Source of the DNA: Nostocales cyanobacterium Centralia_MAG_434
GTDB lineage: Bacteria > Cyanobacteriota > Cyanobacteriia > Cyanobacteriales > Nostocaceae
DNA length: 38,808 nt
Direction: 5' to 3'
Assembly (NCBI GenBank): GCA_021324415.1
Contig: JAJPJF010000512.1
Span: forward strand, 1-38,808
Position 1 is the first letter of the stretch; each line of letters begins with the position of its first letter. Position numbers and translations under genes: made by a program. Below, piece after piece: positions 1 through 8,208 of the stretch. The notes beneath the pieces were generated by a model. The model did no database searches. It was not told where the DNA came from and worked only from the letters and a program-made list of their open reading frames with translations.

Positions 1-25
1 CCCTTGTCCTCCCTGTCCCCCTTCC

Positions 26-472
26 TTAACTTAACTGTCGCTCTAAATTGGCTTCGATTGTGCTTGATAAAAAATGACCAGTCATCATGCCACTGATTAA
101 GCAGTATGTGTTATTGGAAACTCGATGTAGAGTTTCAAATCCACTACGACGTTGATGAGCACCTAGTACCCAGTAATGTTGCACAATAGTCTCTGGCCCA
201 ATCCAACCTTCACCTTCTATCTGCCCTAAAAGATTGTGCTGAAGTAAGAAAGAATATTGACGCTCTCCATGAGCTAGATGTCCTTTATACTGCAAAGCAA
301 TTTCCGGATGTTCGCTATCCGGAAATATTATCTTGGTTGCCATAGTGAACCAGTTATCTCGATTCCAAACAACCAAAGTCATACCTTTGACACGAATTGG
401 TATACCATGACGTTCCAGCCAACTGCCTTGTAAAGTCCAACGTCCTGGTTCGAGTAAAAAAGTATGAGCCAC
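26..472 (-). CDS. Conserved hypothetical protein (148 aa)
   Basis: A 148-residue soluble protein that I cannot assign to a family. It has no signal peptide or membrane segment. It is rich in Trp, Gly and His (for example GRWTLQGSW near the N-terminus and GEGWIGPETIVQHYW near residues 87-101), which suggests a compact beta-rich fold. The start is a GTG at 472 with AGGAA about ten bases upstream. The left edge of the window is only 25 bases past the stop, so its downstream neighbour is unknown. Upstream there is no gene until 1356 on the opposite strand. The reading frame is well formed and codon use looks normal, so I think it is a real gene of unknown function. Confidence 0.6.
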   Translation of the reverse strand: MAHTFLLEPGRWTLQGSWLERHGIPIRVKGMTLVVWNRDNWFTMATKIIFPDSEHPEIALQYKGHLAHGERQYSFLLQHNLLGQIEGEGWIGPETIVQHYWVLGAHQRRSGFETLHRVSNNTYCLISGMMTGHFLSSTIEANLERQLS

Positions 473-664
473 CTTGTATATTCCTTGTTTGAAGCGAATA
501 CCGCCAAGACAACTGATGTCATGCGGCTTGTCTTCGTCCAGTATAGTTCTGTATCAACAGGCGTCACTCCTACAAAATTGCCTCAAAGCAGATTGTATCA
601 ATCGAACCTAATCTTTTTCCTGTTTCCTGTTCCCTCCCCAAAGGGGCTAGGTAAGAAGCAATAA

Positions 665-1355
665 GCTTAGGAAATTTTAATAAACTGGGGTTTTGAGGTT
701 TCTAAATTCTTATACATCAAATAGAAGTGCTATGGCAATCCTAAATCATTCGTTAAAAATGAGAAACCGGGTTTCTGAGACTTTTGATTTTTACAACTCC
801 TAAACGGACTGCTATATATTAGTTGCCTTTAAGCTGAATTTTTACTGTTAATTTTGAATCTTATCTTTACCAAAGAGGCTGACGTATTTTTTCTAAAAAG
901 AAATTCTTAAATTGATTTAAGATGTGTATATTTTAATTTAAAAAGTCTCTACTTCTAAGATTGTTTCACTAAATTGACAATTATCAATGGCGTGTATTAT
1001 AACAAAAATTAAATCTACTTGCTGTATTTTTAAGAGAAATTACTTCTTCGGATAGATATGCTTTAACTATAAGCGACTCTCTTGACAGAGATGCATTTTT
1101 TTTTCTTTTGCTACATCTTAAGATAGCTTGTAAGTAGTCTAAAAAACTTGAAGAAAGTGCTCAAAATCTCCACTTAGGTAAATGTAAGATTGTCAAAAAT
1201 GATGTTACATTGCATACGCATATCTTGTGTTGATTTATGCCGAATTCTTAAATGGTTTTATTTTAGTGCTTTATTTAGTCATTGACTACTTAGAAGGGTA
1301 GACATGAGATATGTAGAAATCTTTATAGCTCTCACAAATTAATCAGGTGAATAAT
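665..1355. other. AT-rich intergenic region, no gene seen
   Basis: About 690 bases without a convincing ORF. It is strongly AT-rich with many short T runs. The only discrete structure I see is a 15-base palindrome at 762-776 (AGAAACC-G-GGTTTCT), related to the GAAACC-containing palindromes at 29560-29621 and 36786-36818. The promoter of the gene at 1356 must lie at its right end, but no clear -35/-10 pair stands out. Confidence 0.5.
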
Positions 1356-1724
1356 ATGGATATTAAGTACAAAAATGTAGTATCAAACCAGACTTTTTAT
1401 CCTGGTCATCAGTCTGTAGTTGAGCTGAATGAAGTTAAACCAAATAGTAGTATACCAACATCCGATTTAATGATGGCTTTTTTCCCAATTGGCTTTGTCA
1501 TTGGTTGGACTGGTTTGTTTCTGATGCTCTCTAAGTTAAGAACGGTTGCAATGGATCGGATGATTGCTACGACAAACTCTTTAAATAAAGTGCAATGTAA
1601 AAACTGTCAATTCTTTTCAAGCAATCGTTATCTCAAGTGTGCGGTCCAACCGTCTCTTGTTCTTACAAAAGAGGCAGAGAGTTGTCCTGACTATTGTCCT
1701 ATTCATCAAAAATGGATTAAATGA
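1356..1724 (+). CDS. Small membrane-anchored Cys-rich protein, unknown function
   Basis: A protein of 122 residues. I chose the ATG at 1356 because AGGTGA (1344-1349) sits as a Shine-Dalgarno sequence about seven bases before it; an in-frame GTG at 1347 lies inside that sequence. There is one hydrophobic segment at about residues 38-59 (FFPIGFVIGWTGLFLML). A soluble C-terminal tail follows with five cysteines in a CxxC...C...C...C pattern (CKNC, then KCAV, then SCPDYC), suggesting a metal-binding or disulfide-bonded module. It is isolated, with a long AT-rich region upstream and a likely terminator at 1808 downstream. I do not recognise the family. Confidence 0.6.
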   Translation: MDIKYKNVVSNQTFYPGHQSVVELNEVKPNSSIPTSDLMMAFFPIGFVIGWTGLFLMLSKLRTVAMDRMIATTNSLNKVQCKNCQFFSSNRYLKCAVQPSLVLTKEAESCPDYCPIHQKWIK

Positions 1725-1806
1725 GATGGTCTTGTTTGTATTTTGAATAGTTCAATAACACAGTTTTTACACTCTTCTTTATTTCTTCATCAATGAATCA
1801 TTAGTC

Positions 1807-1843
1807 AAAAGCGGCACCTTGAGAAAGATACCGCTTTGCTTTT
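1807..1843 (+). terminator. Hairpin terminator between convergent genes
   Basis: AAAGCGG at 1808-1814 pairs with CCGCTTT at 1831-1837 and is followed by TGCTTTTAATT. It lies between the + strand gene ending at 1724 and the - strand gene ending at 1879, so it could serve both directions (A-run on one side, T-run on the other). Confidence 0.55.
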
Positions 1844-1878
1844 AATTAGGATGTATGGGTTTTCACACTCAAGAAAAG

Positions 1879-3537
1879 TTATTGCCAAACAAAAACTTGC
1901 GCTTCATAGGGTCCGATGTCAATCATAATCCCATCATCCCCAGATTCAATGTCATAATTGCCTGTCCACTCATGCCATGTGCCACTAGCAGGGAAGTTAG
2001 GAACCTGATAGCCAGCTAAGAAATTTTCTGAAAAATTAGCTACGACTACAACACGAGAACCTTCATCATTCCATCGGCTGTAAGCAAAAACTCTCGCCTC
2101 TGGATTTTCGTGGATAAAGTCAATATTTTCTGTGTAAAGGGCATGGTTCTGTTTGCGCAGGTGGGTTAAGCCTTTGTAGTATTCAAGCAAGCCACGATTC
2201 AAGTCATTCTTCAACAACGTCCAATCAATTTTTGCTGATTCTTGAGTTTTTGGTTTGTACTCACCAAACTCTTCACCCATCCACATGAGAGGTACACCAA
2301 CAGCTGTCATGAGTATCACAGCGCCCAACTTAGCACGTCTAAAGGCTTCCTCATCAAAAATGTTGCGATCGCCCAACTCTACCATGAGGTGGTTATGGTC
2401 ATGGTTTGTGAGGTAATTCACAACATTAGTTGCACCCAGAAAGCCTTGACGTTTACAATCGATAACATCTTTGAGTTGTTCTAAATCAAAGGCGTCACCG
2501 CAAAGATGTGCAGTCATGGTGTGGTAAAAACTATCATGCCAGCATCCGTCCATTGGTCCATCCACATTAGTAATGCTGGTGGTTTCCGGGATATGTTCGG
2601 CAACGTTGTAAAAAGGCTTCATACCAGCCGTTTTTTTAGCTTCTTGAACAATCCAGTGCATGAAGTCATAGTTAGCAATTTGCCTAGCCGCATCGTAGCG
2701 AATACCGTCAATGTGATATTCCTCTATCCAGAAACGGACTGTATCACCAATAAATCTGCGTGCAGGGTAGGTTTCTAACTTTTCATCGTAGAACTCGTAA
2801 TTAAATTCTGGTCCCCAGCTATTACCTGGGTCACGGGGAGAGTGGTGATACCAATAATCGTGGTCGATTTGTGTTAAAGGACTTGATGCTTCTGAATGAT
2901 TATAAATGCCATCCATGATTACGCGAATTCCTCTGGCATGGCACTCATCAATAAGATTTTTTAACTCAGCAGTTGAACCATAACTTGATTCTGTCGCCAA
3001 GAAGTAACGGGGATTGTAACCCCAACTATAATCGCCAGGATATTCTTTAACTGGCATGAGTTCAATAGCATTGATACCCAGTTCACACAGGTAATCTAGC
3101 TTTTCAACAACGTGTTTGTACTTTCCTCTTGCGTAAGGATCATCTTCACCACCAGAAAAGTCTGCAACATGCAATTCATAAATGACTAATTCGTGGTCTG
3201 CTGGTAAGGGTTTGTCATCATGGTGCCAGACATAGGTATCGACAATTCTTTCCCCATCTTTGATTCGGATAACGCCGTTATCTTTTCCACTTAATTCATC
3301 AATATTAGTGGCGTAGGGATCTGTGACATCAACCCATTGATCTGGTTCAAAAAACCACGATTTTGATTGGACACGAAATTTATATTGATAATCACCATCT
3401 TCTAATTCAACTGTTGTACGAAAATAACCGTCATCGCCTTTTTCCATTGGAATTGGTTCCCAATTTGAAAAAGAACCAATGAGTGCCGCTGCTTTATTGT
3501 AGGGTGCGAATAGATTAAATTCAATTGGCTTTGCCAT
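1879..3537 (-). CDS. GH13 alpha-amylase-family enzyme with N-terminal CBM48 (glucan-branching type)
   Basis: A 552-residue cytoplasmic enzyme of glycoside hydrolase family 13. Residues about 5-60 look like a CBM48/isoamylase N-domain (IGSFSNWEPIPM, then YQYKFRV). The (beta/alpha)8 domain follows with ELHVADFS (121-128), GINAIELMPV (154-163), RVIMDGIYNH (205-214), DGIRYDAA (nucleophile Asp282), NVAEH (acid/base Glu314) and LTNHDHN (Asp380). A C-terminal beta domain covers about 470-552. The domain order matches glucan branching enzymes and glycosyltrehalose hydrolases, but it is shorter than canonical GlgB (over 630 aa). I expect action on alpha-1,4-glucans such as glycogen and cannot fix branching versus hydrolysis. 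It stands alone, with no other glycogen genes nearby. Confidence 0.85.
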   Translation of the reverse strand: MAKPIEFNLFAPYNKAAALIGSFSNWEPIPMEKGDDGYFRTTVELEDGDYQYKFRVQSKSWFFEPDQWVDVTDPYATNIDELSGKDNGVIRIKDGERIVDTYVWHHDDKPLPADHELVIYELHVADFSGGEDDPYARGKYKHVVEKLDYLCELGINAIELMPVKEYPGDYSWGYNPRYFLATESSYGSTAELKNLIDECHARGIRVIMDGIYNHSEASSPLTQIDHDYWYHHSPRDPGNSWGPEFNYEFYDEKLETYPARRFIGDTVRFWIEEYHIDGIRYDAARQIANYDFMHWIVQEAKKTAGMKPFYNVAEHIPETTSITNVDGPMDGCWHDSFYHTMTAHLCGDAFDLEQLKDVIDCKRQGFLGATNVVNYLTNHDHNHLMVELGDRNIFDEEAFRRAKLGAVILMTAVGVPLMWMGEEFGEYKPKTQESAKIDWTLLKNDLNRGLLEYYKGLTHLRKQNHALYTENIDFIHENPEARVFAYSRWNDEGSRVVVVANFSENFLAGYQVPNFPASGTWHEWTGNYDIESGDDGIMIDIGPYEAQVFVWQ

Positions 3538-3809
3538 ATTCTTGTCAAAAGATATAAACTATATAATGCAATAAATAAGCATAGTTTCAAGTCACTTCAT
3601 CACATATCTATTGATAAAATATAGTAACTGGAAGCGATAGCCAATTATCCGTAGAACCGTGAGATTGATATTGAATTATGCTTATCTATTGTTGATTATT
3701 ATCTTTTCAAAGACACAAGTTAGCCAATCGCTCTGTAGAAATAATTTAAAGATGAGTACCTCAGTCTTCGGGAATAAATTGTTATTAAAAAGAGATATTT
3801 TCTCAAGTT

Positions 3810-4184
3810 TCAAAATTTACCACTATTTTGCTGCATGTAACTTAATAACCAATTGGCAGCTGTTGCCCTTCGAGTCTGTCGAGGACCAAATTCACCAATT
3901 TTATAACCTTTGAAACCAAGTTGCTCTTTGAGTAATTGTTTGTTCTCTGGAGGAATCGAACGTGTAAGTTTGACTGTTGCCGGGCGACTATTGATAAAAT
4001 CTGGCGGTTCTGGATACTCGTCTCGCCATTCTTGGGGAACTTCTGTAGTGTTCCACTGTTCATTTGAGGAATCATAGCGATAGCCTAAATAGTACCAGAC
4101 TAATCGGTTCACTGTGGCATCATCAATTTCTTCGTTTAAAATGGCCCAAATTGTTTCTGTTTGAAGTGATGGAAGATTAGTCAT
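3810..4184 (-). CDS. DUF1823-like conserved cyanobacterial protein
   Basis: 124 residues, acidic N-terminal half and basic C-terminal half, with no signal peptide or membrane segment. The sequence ILNEEIDDATVNRLVWYYLGYRYD (quoted in part: EEIDDATVNRLVWYYLGYRY) and the tail GPRQTRRATAANWLLSYM resemble what I remember of the DUF1823 family, which occurs in cyanobacteria and plastid-bearing organisms. No function is established to my knowledge. It follows the esterase gene on the same strand 116 bases downstream; a perfect hairpin lies between them, so co-transcription is uncertain. Confidence 0.65.
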   Translation of the reverse strand: MTNLPSLQTETIWAILNEEIDDATVNRLVWYYLGYRYDSSNEQWNTTEVPQEWRDEYPEPPDFINSRPATVKLTRSIPPENKQLLKEQLGFKGYKIGEFGPRQTRRATAANWLLSYMQQNSGKF

Positions 4185-4208
4185 AAGTCATATTTATGAG
4201 TAATTGCA

Positions 4209-4238
4209 TGACTGTTAACTATCAACAGTTAACAGTCA
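4209..4238. repeat. Perfect inverted repeat between two - strand genes
   Basis: TGACTGTTAAC (4209-4219) and GTTAACAGTCA (4228-4238) form an 11-bp perfect stem with an 8-base loop. It lies after the stop of the esterase gene and 25 bases before the start of the DUF1823-like gene. It could be a transcription terminator for the former without a clear U-tract, or an operator for the latter. Confidence 0.5.
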
Positions 4239-4300
4239 TCGGTCAATAGTCTTATCCAAGAAAAAGGTAACTTTTAAGCATGACAGCTTACCAAACTGGT

Positions 4301-5275
4301 CTAGTCAGGTAAACTATGTCGTTGAAAAAAGTTCCAAGTTGTCCTGCTGGCGTTAAAACCAAGACTTGAGTTAACTCTTTGAGTGGTTGCATCAGTTGAA
4401 GCACCACCAGGCCAAAAATGTCCACCATTGACTACAGATGCTAAGAAGACTTCTGAACCCCCTTTACAACCTGAGTAGCGAGAGATTCTGACTTTGATAT
4501 CATCGCGTGAATCCGAATCTACAATCTGGTGTTGCCCAGATGAGGGACATCCATCATGTTCTCGCCAAAAGCTTACCGTTGCAGGAACAGAAATCAGTGC
4601 TCCTCGCTGATCGCTGCCGTCTCCATGATAAGGTACTGATTGATCATTTGTGCCATTGATCATCAGCATAGATACGGGAGTTCGAGACTGGCAACTGGGT
4701 TTAATGCGTGCCGGAAGAGCACCAGCCACTGATCCGAAAGCAGCTACTTTATTAGGTAACCTACACGCGAGAGCTTGTGCAAGAATTGCACCCTTTGAGA
4801 AGCCAGTAGCATAGATTCTACGACTGTTAATATTTCTAGTTTGTTGAAGATGTTCGATTAGGTTAGAAACAAATGCAACATCATCAACATGTCCTTGAGA
4901 ACTACCTCTGAGACTCCACTCTTGGTTAATGCCATCTGGATAGACTGCAATAAACCCTTTTTGCTCTGCTAAATCGTTAAAGCGAGAAACATGAGCAATG
5001 GAACGACCACTGCCACCATGCCCATGAAACACCATAACCAAGGGCATTGGACGATGAGAACTATAAGATTTTGGAGTATAAAGATAGTAGGTGCGTAACC
5101 TTCCCTGGTCTCTTAATTGTCCTTCCTTGGCTCCATAAGCAATTTTTGTGGTAGTTACATTTCTACCTTCTGCATAATTAACATTACAGGTTGCAACCAA
5201 ATTCATTGAGAATAGGCCAACAAGAAGGTGGGGAAAAAGTCGGAAATTCAAATAGCTTTTCACGGTCGATGTCAT
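4301..5275 (-). CDS. Exported PHB-depolymerase/feruloyl-esterase-type alpha/beta hydrolase
   Basis: 324 residues. An N-terminal signal peptide is likely (residues 1-36, hydrophobic HLLVGLFSMNLVATC). The mature part is an alpha/beta hydrolase of the esterase-PHB depolymerase family (LpqC-like). It shows the oxyanion motif HGHGGSG (84-90), nucleophile Ser160 in GFSKG, Asp211 in INGTNDQSVPYHG and His286 in GGHFWPGG. The substrate is probably a polyester or a feruloyl-type ester outside the cytoplasm; the sequence does not tell which. Cysteines at about 171, 195, 243 and 270 could form disulfides after export. Upstream (5276-5411) is its promoter region, shared with the mutY-fragment side. Confidence 0.8.
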   Translation of the reverse strand: MTSTVKSYLNFRLFPHLLVGLFSMNLVATCNVNYAEGRNVTTTKIAYGAKEGQLRDQGRLRTYYLYTPKSYSSHRPMPLVMVFHGHGGSGRSIAHVSRFNDLAEQKGFIAVYPDGINQEWSLRGSSQGHVDDVAFVSNLIEHLQQTRNINSRRIYATGFSKGAILAQALACRLPNKVAAFGSVAGALPARIKPSCQSRTPVSMLMINGTNDQSVPYHGDGSDQRGALISVPATVSFWREHDGCPSSGQHQIVDSDSRDDIKVRISRYSGCKGGSEVFLASVVNGGHFWPGGASTDATTQRVNSSLGFNASRTTWNFFQRHSLPD

Positions 5276-5529
5276 TAAACCTATCGATATAGTTTTACCT
5301 TGCTGGTTGTTAAAAACCGGGAGAAAATCCTTTATAGTGGTAACTCCAAGATGAGAGGTTAGAACTGCTCTTATACTCTTATGAGTTAAGAACTATAGTT
5401 TGTAGTATCCGATGCGTCCTACCAACCAACCTGCTAGAAGGGAAACCGCTGGGCAGTATGCTGGCGATCGCAATCAAGGCATTATAGCTAAGAGTGCAGT
5501 CATTTGTACTGCCAGAATTGATATTGGAC

Positions 5530-5714
5530 CCAATAGAGGTTTGAGAGTGAATCGTTGTACAACAGAAAAACTCATTGCTTGGTACGACCATCATCATAGA
5601 CTACTGCCTTGGCGTCAAACGAGAGACATCTATCATACCTGGGTATGCGAGATCATGAGTCAACAAACGACTATGGCTGTTGTTGTGCCAAAATTCTCGG
5701 AATTTGTCAAGCAT
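5530..5714 (+). repeat. Left copy of a 185-bp direct repeat (mutY 5' end)
   Basis: This segment matches 6923-7107 at 179 of 185 positions by eye, with no gaps. It starts just before the Shine-Dalgarno sequence GAGGT and covers the GTG start and the first 56 codons of mutY. Four of the six differences are silent; two change an amino acid (Arg/His and Gln/Leu). After 5714 the copies diverge completely. Confidence 0.92.
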
Positions 5715-5735
5715 AAGAGAAAGCAAACGAAATGA
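5547..5735 (+). pseudogene. Truncated 5' fragment of mutY
   Basis: From the GTG at 5547 (preceded by GAGGT at 5536-5540) the frame encodes the first 56 residues of an A/G-specific adenine glycosylase, including WYDHHHRLLPWR and the helix containing the catalytic Glu (CEIMSQQTT). It then runs into six unrelated residues (KRKQTK) and a stop. It lacks the helix-hairpin-helix, the catalytic Asp and the iron-sulphur cluster, so it cannot be a functional glycosylase. The complete gene lies 1.4 kb to the right. The frame is open upstream to 5412, but that part does not look like MutY. I read it as the remnant of the original gene start, cut off when the toxin-antitoxin segment arrived. Confidence 0.85.
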
Positions 5736-6120
5736 GACAATAAATATTAAGCTTTTAAGCGCTGAAAAAGAAGACTTTATCGCCGTTTTGTCGTGTTTAT
5801 ATTTAAAATCTGCATACGAACCTTTGCTTTTCCATGACGGTCTATTTTTGCACTAGCTGCATCACCCGCGACGGTTCATCATCGTATCAGGTGCAAGCTC
5901 ACCGTTGTATAAAAACTTAACACAAAGATGAATGCAGATAATCTAGCAAAGGTGTCAAGCAGGGACACATTAGAGCTTTTTAGGCGTATTCCATGGAACC
6001 AGCGATTGAATTTTCACAAAAGATACTGGTATTTAATCAAAGCAGGCTACTAGAACTGCGAATCACCCTACCATGAAAACAAGTTTTTCTGTTATCGTGT
6101 TACGATATTATGTGTAGACT
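5736..6120. other. Intergenic segment inside the mutY duplication, no gene seen
   Basis: About 390 bases between the mutY fragment and the toxin-antitoxin operon. I find no convincing ORF on either strand and no transposase remnant. It is part of the sequence that separates the two mutY copies and could hold the ends of an old mobile unit. Confidence 0.4.
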
Positions 6121-6139
6121 TGTACAGAAATCCTGTACA
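6121..6139. promoter_or_regulatory. Candidate YefM-type operator (two TGTACA cores)
   Basis: TGTACAG (6121-6127) and CTGTACA (6133-6139) form a perfect 7-bp inverted repeat with a 5-base spacer, 61 bases before the antitoxin start at 6200. The E. coli YefM-YoeB complex is known to bind paired palindromes with a TGTACA core in its own promoter. Each arm here contains exactly that core, 13 bp apart. I infer autoregulation of the operon from this site. Confidence 0.65.
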
Positions 6140-6199
6140 GTTTAGCTAAAAATGTGCTTGATTTCGTTACAGAGTGCAACAAGAGAGTTTCCTATAATT

Positions 6200-6556
6200 A
6201 TGATCTCCGATACTTATACCTACACTCAAGCAAGAAATTGTTTGTCTGAACTATGCAAAAAAGTTACTTCAGAACGTAATTTCGTAGTTATTAAACGGCG
6301 AAATGCTGAAGATGTAGCTTTGCTACCTGCTGATGAACTATCTAGTCTTTTAGAAACTGCCCATCTTTTACGCTCACCACGTAATGCCGCACGTTTACTA
6401 ACCGCTTTGAACCGAGCAAAATCAGGAGTTTTAGAACCACAAAGCATAGAAGATGTTCGTAAGGACTTAGGACTTGACAAAAAAGAAGAACCCCAAAAAC
6501 CAACCAAAAGAAGAAGTTCTCGCAACTCCAAAACGAAAAATGGTGTTCCAACCTGA
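6200..6556 (+). CDS. Phd/YefM-type antitoxin
   Basis: 118 residues from the ATG at 6200 (MISDTYTYTQARNCLSELCKKV). An upstream in-frame ATG at 6152 would add 16 residues that do not look like the family. Residues 1-60 match the Phd/YefM fold: the YTQARNCLSELCKKV helix, then FVVIKRRNAEDVALLPADE, which is the DNA-binding and dimer part. The C-terminal 60 residues are basic and disordered-looking and should wrap the toxin. The tail is longer than in E. coli YefM (83 aa). The gene overlaps the toxin start by 17 bases, the usual layout for translational coupling. Expression is probably controlled through the TGTACA palindrome at 6121. Confidence 0.85.
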   Translation: MISDTYTYTQARNCLSELCKKVTSERNFVVIKRRNAEDVALLPADELSSLLETAHLLRSPRNAARLLTALNRAKSGVLEPQSIEDVRKDLGLDKKEEPQKPTKRRSSRNSKTKNGVPT

Positions 6557-6788
6557 ATTTTTAGAAGACCTAAAATTTTGGGTAGAAACAGATCCAAGAG
6601 TAGCTAAAAAAGCTTTAGATCTTGCTGTTGAGGCTTGTCGAGATCCTTTTAAAGGTAAAGGCAAGCCCGAACCTTTAAAATATATAGATCCTGATACTTG
6701 GTCTCGTCGATTAACACAAGAACACCGAATTGTGTATCTAGTAAAAAATGATGAGATAAATTTTTTGCAAGCTCGTTATCATTATTAA
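6540..6788 (+). CDS. YoeB-type mRNA interferase toxin
   Basis: 82 residues from the ATG at 6540, close to the 84 of E. coli YoeB. A longer frame from 6474 runs inside the antitoxin and would add a lysine-rich tail that I reject. Family features are PEFLEDLKFWVETDPRVAKKALDLAVEA, quoted here only as its core FLEDLKFWVETDP, then PFKGKGKPEPLKY, SRRLTQEHRIVYLV and the C-terminal ARYHY. The Arg in RRLTQEHR and the terminal His-Tyr correspond to catalytic residues of YoeB, a RelE-fold ribonuclease that cuts mRNA in the ribosomal A site. It looks intact. It is encoded with its antitoxin and sits between the two mutY copies. Confidence 0.88.
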   Translation: MVFQPEFLEDLKFWVETDPRVAKKALDLAVEACRDPFKGKGKPEPLKYIDPDTWSRRLTQEHRIVYLVKNDEINFLQARYHY

Positions 6789-6922
6789 ATTTTAAAAAAA
6801 TTTTTACACAAAATCTCCAACCACCATTAATAGTAGGGGAACATAGCCCAAAGGTTAGTCACTTTTTCTACAGGGCTAAAATCGTAGCTAAAATTGCTTC
6901 AATTTAATGTGTTTGACAAGCA

Positions 6923-7107
6923 CCAATAGAGGTTTGAGAGTGAACCATTGTACAACAGAAAAACTCATTGCTTGGTACGACCATCATCATAGACTACTGC
7001 CTTGGCGTCTAACGAGAGATATCTATCATACCTGGGTATGCGAGATCATGAGTCAACAAACGACTATGGCTGTTGTTGTTCCAAAATTCTCAGAATTTGT
7101 CAAGCAT
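6923..7107 (+). repeat. Right copy of the 185-bp direct repeat (mutY 5' end)
   Basis: The partner of 5530-5714. This copy is joined to the rest of mutY and supplies its Shine-Dalgarno sequence (GAGGT, 6929-6933) and GTG start (6940). The bases to the left of 6923 are unrelated to those left of 5530. Confidence 0.92.
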
Positions 7108-8007
7108 CTTCCTACAGTTCATGATCTGGCAGCATGTAACGAGGATAAACTACGGCAACTCTGGTCTGGATTAGGGTATTATGCTCGTGCCCGCAACTTA
7201 AAGAAAGGTGCGCAGTTTATTATTGAGCAACTTAATGGTCGCTTTCCTCAGTCATACCATGAGTGGTTGAAAATACCTGGCTGCGGTCCTTACACAGCGG
7301 CGGTGATTGCCAGCATTTGCTTCAATGAAAAAGTTGCCTGTGTTGATGGTAATGTTGTGCGGGTGGTGAGTCGCTTGCTTGCTCTATCTCAGGATGTTTG
7401 GAGTTCTATAGGCCAATCAGCCATTCAAACTTATGTGAATTGCATGATTCCTGACAAACGTCCTGGGGATTTCAACGAGGCAATGATGGAGTTAGGCGCA
7501 ACTATCTGCCGCAAAACAAACCCTCTTTGTTCTTTGTGTCCCTTGCAAGAACAGTGTTTAGCTTTTGCAAACAATTGTGTCGATATTTGTCCCCCCAAAA
7601 AACCTCGCCGAGAGGCAGTGAATGTAGAGTTATTTGCTCTACTTGTTTGGAGAAAAGCAACTGATACAATCGGTATTATCGAGAGAAAAAAAGGTTTCTT
7701 ATCAAAAACAATAGGGTTTCCATTACTTGCTGAAAATGAAGCTTTAGAAGCAAAAAGGATTTTGACAAATTTACCACAAGTTGAGCTTTCTGAACTACCA
7801 AGTCAATTTTCTCATGCAATCACTCATCATCGTATTTCTGGGAAAGTTCTTGTTGCACAAGAGATTGAAAATTTAAGCAACACCATATGGCAGGAATTTG
7901 GTTTTCCACAGTCCTTTTATTGGATTACAAGAAGTGACATGGCTGCCAAACTCTCTACAGCGCTGGATCATAAGGCTTTCAAACTGTTTCAAAATTTCTA
8001 TAAGTAG
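6940..8007 (+). CDS. mutY: A/G-specific adenine glycosylase MutY
   Basis: A base-excision-repair enzyme that removes adenine mispaired with 8-oxoguanine. I start it at the GTG at 6940, which has GAGGT seven bases upstream, giving 355 residues, normal for MutY; an ATG at 6907 has no ribosome site. Residues (from this start): LPWR near 21-24, catalytic Glu35 in CEIMSQQT, helix-hairpin-helix IPGCGPYTAAVIAS at 112-125, catalytic Asp136 in CVDGNVVRV, and the [4Fe-4S] ligands C190-x6-C197-x2-C200-x5-C206. The C-terminal 120 residues form the NUDIX-like 8-oxoG recognition domain. Its first 56 codons lie in the 185-bp repeat, and the toxin-antitoxin operon is immediately upstream, so its promoter is probably not the ancestral one. 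Confidence 0.93.
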   Translation: MNHCTTEKLIAWYDHHHRLLPWRLTRDIYHTWVCEIMSQQTTMAVVVPKFSEFVKHLPTVHDLAACNEDKLRQLWSGLGYYARARNLKKGAQFIIEQLNGRFPQSYHEWLKIPGCGPYTAAVIASICFNEKVACVDGNVVRVVSRLLALSQDVWSSIGQSAIQTYVNCMIPDKRPGDFNEAMMELGATICRKTNPLCSLCPLQEQCLAFANNCVDICPPKKPRREAVNVELFALLVWRKATDTIGIIERKKGFLSKTIGFPLLAENEALEAKRILTNLPQVELSELPSQFSHAITHHRISGKVLVAQEIENLSNTIWQEFGFPQSFYWITRSDMAAKLSTALDHKAFKLFQNFYK

Positions 8008-8065
8008 GTGAGATGGTGTTCCTCTTCACAATACCCAATTGATTGCAACATTTGAATTGGAATAA

Positions 8066-8149
8066 GTAGTGCGTTCGCGAAGCGTGTGCTTTGCACTCAC
8101 GTCTCGCTCGCGTGATATATCTAGCTAGCGAGCAAGATGCTCGCACTAC
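8066..8149. repeat. Imperfect long inverted repeat
   Basis: GTAGTGCG at 8066-8073 and CGCACTAC at 8142-8149 are perfect complements. Between them lie shorter self-complementary pieces (TTCGCGAA; GCGAGCAAGATGCTCGC). The whole could fold into a branched hairpin behind mutY. GC-rich interspersed repeats of this style are common in cyanobacterial intergenic regions. Confidence 0.6.
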
Positions 8150-8208
8150 CAAATAAATCTGCCAAATCCCGATGCTCCCAATTGGTATAAGGTCTTGTTG
8201 TTCTCACT

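Noticed and set aside
464-664. 66-aa + strand frame next to the first gene
   Set aside because: It starts in the antisense of the gene at 26-472 and runs into low-complexity intergenic sequence; no ribosome site and no protein-like composition.
3659-3913. 84-aa + strand frame
   Set aside because: It lies in AT-rich intergenic DNA and antisense to the DUF1823-like gene; the composition is that of random AT-rich sequence.
5531-7107. Transposon with 185-bp target duplication
   Set aside because: Transposon target duplications are a few bases long and identical when young; no transposase or terminal inverted repeats were found.
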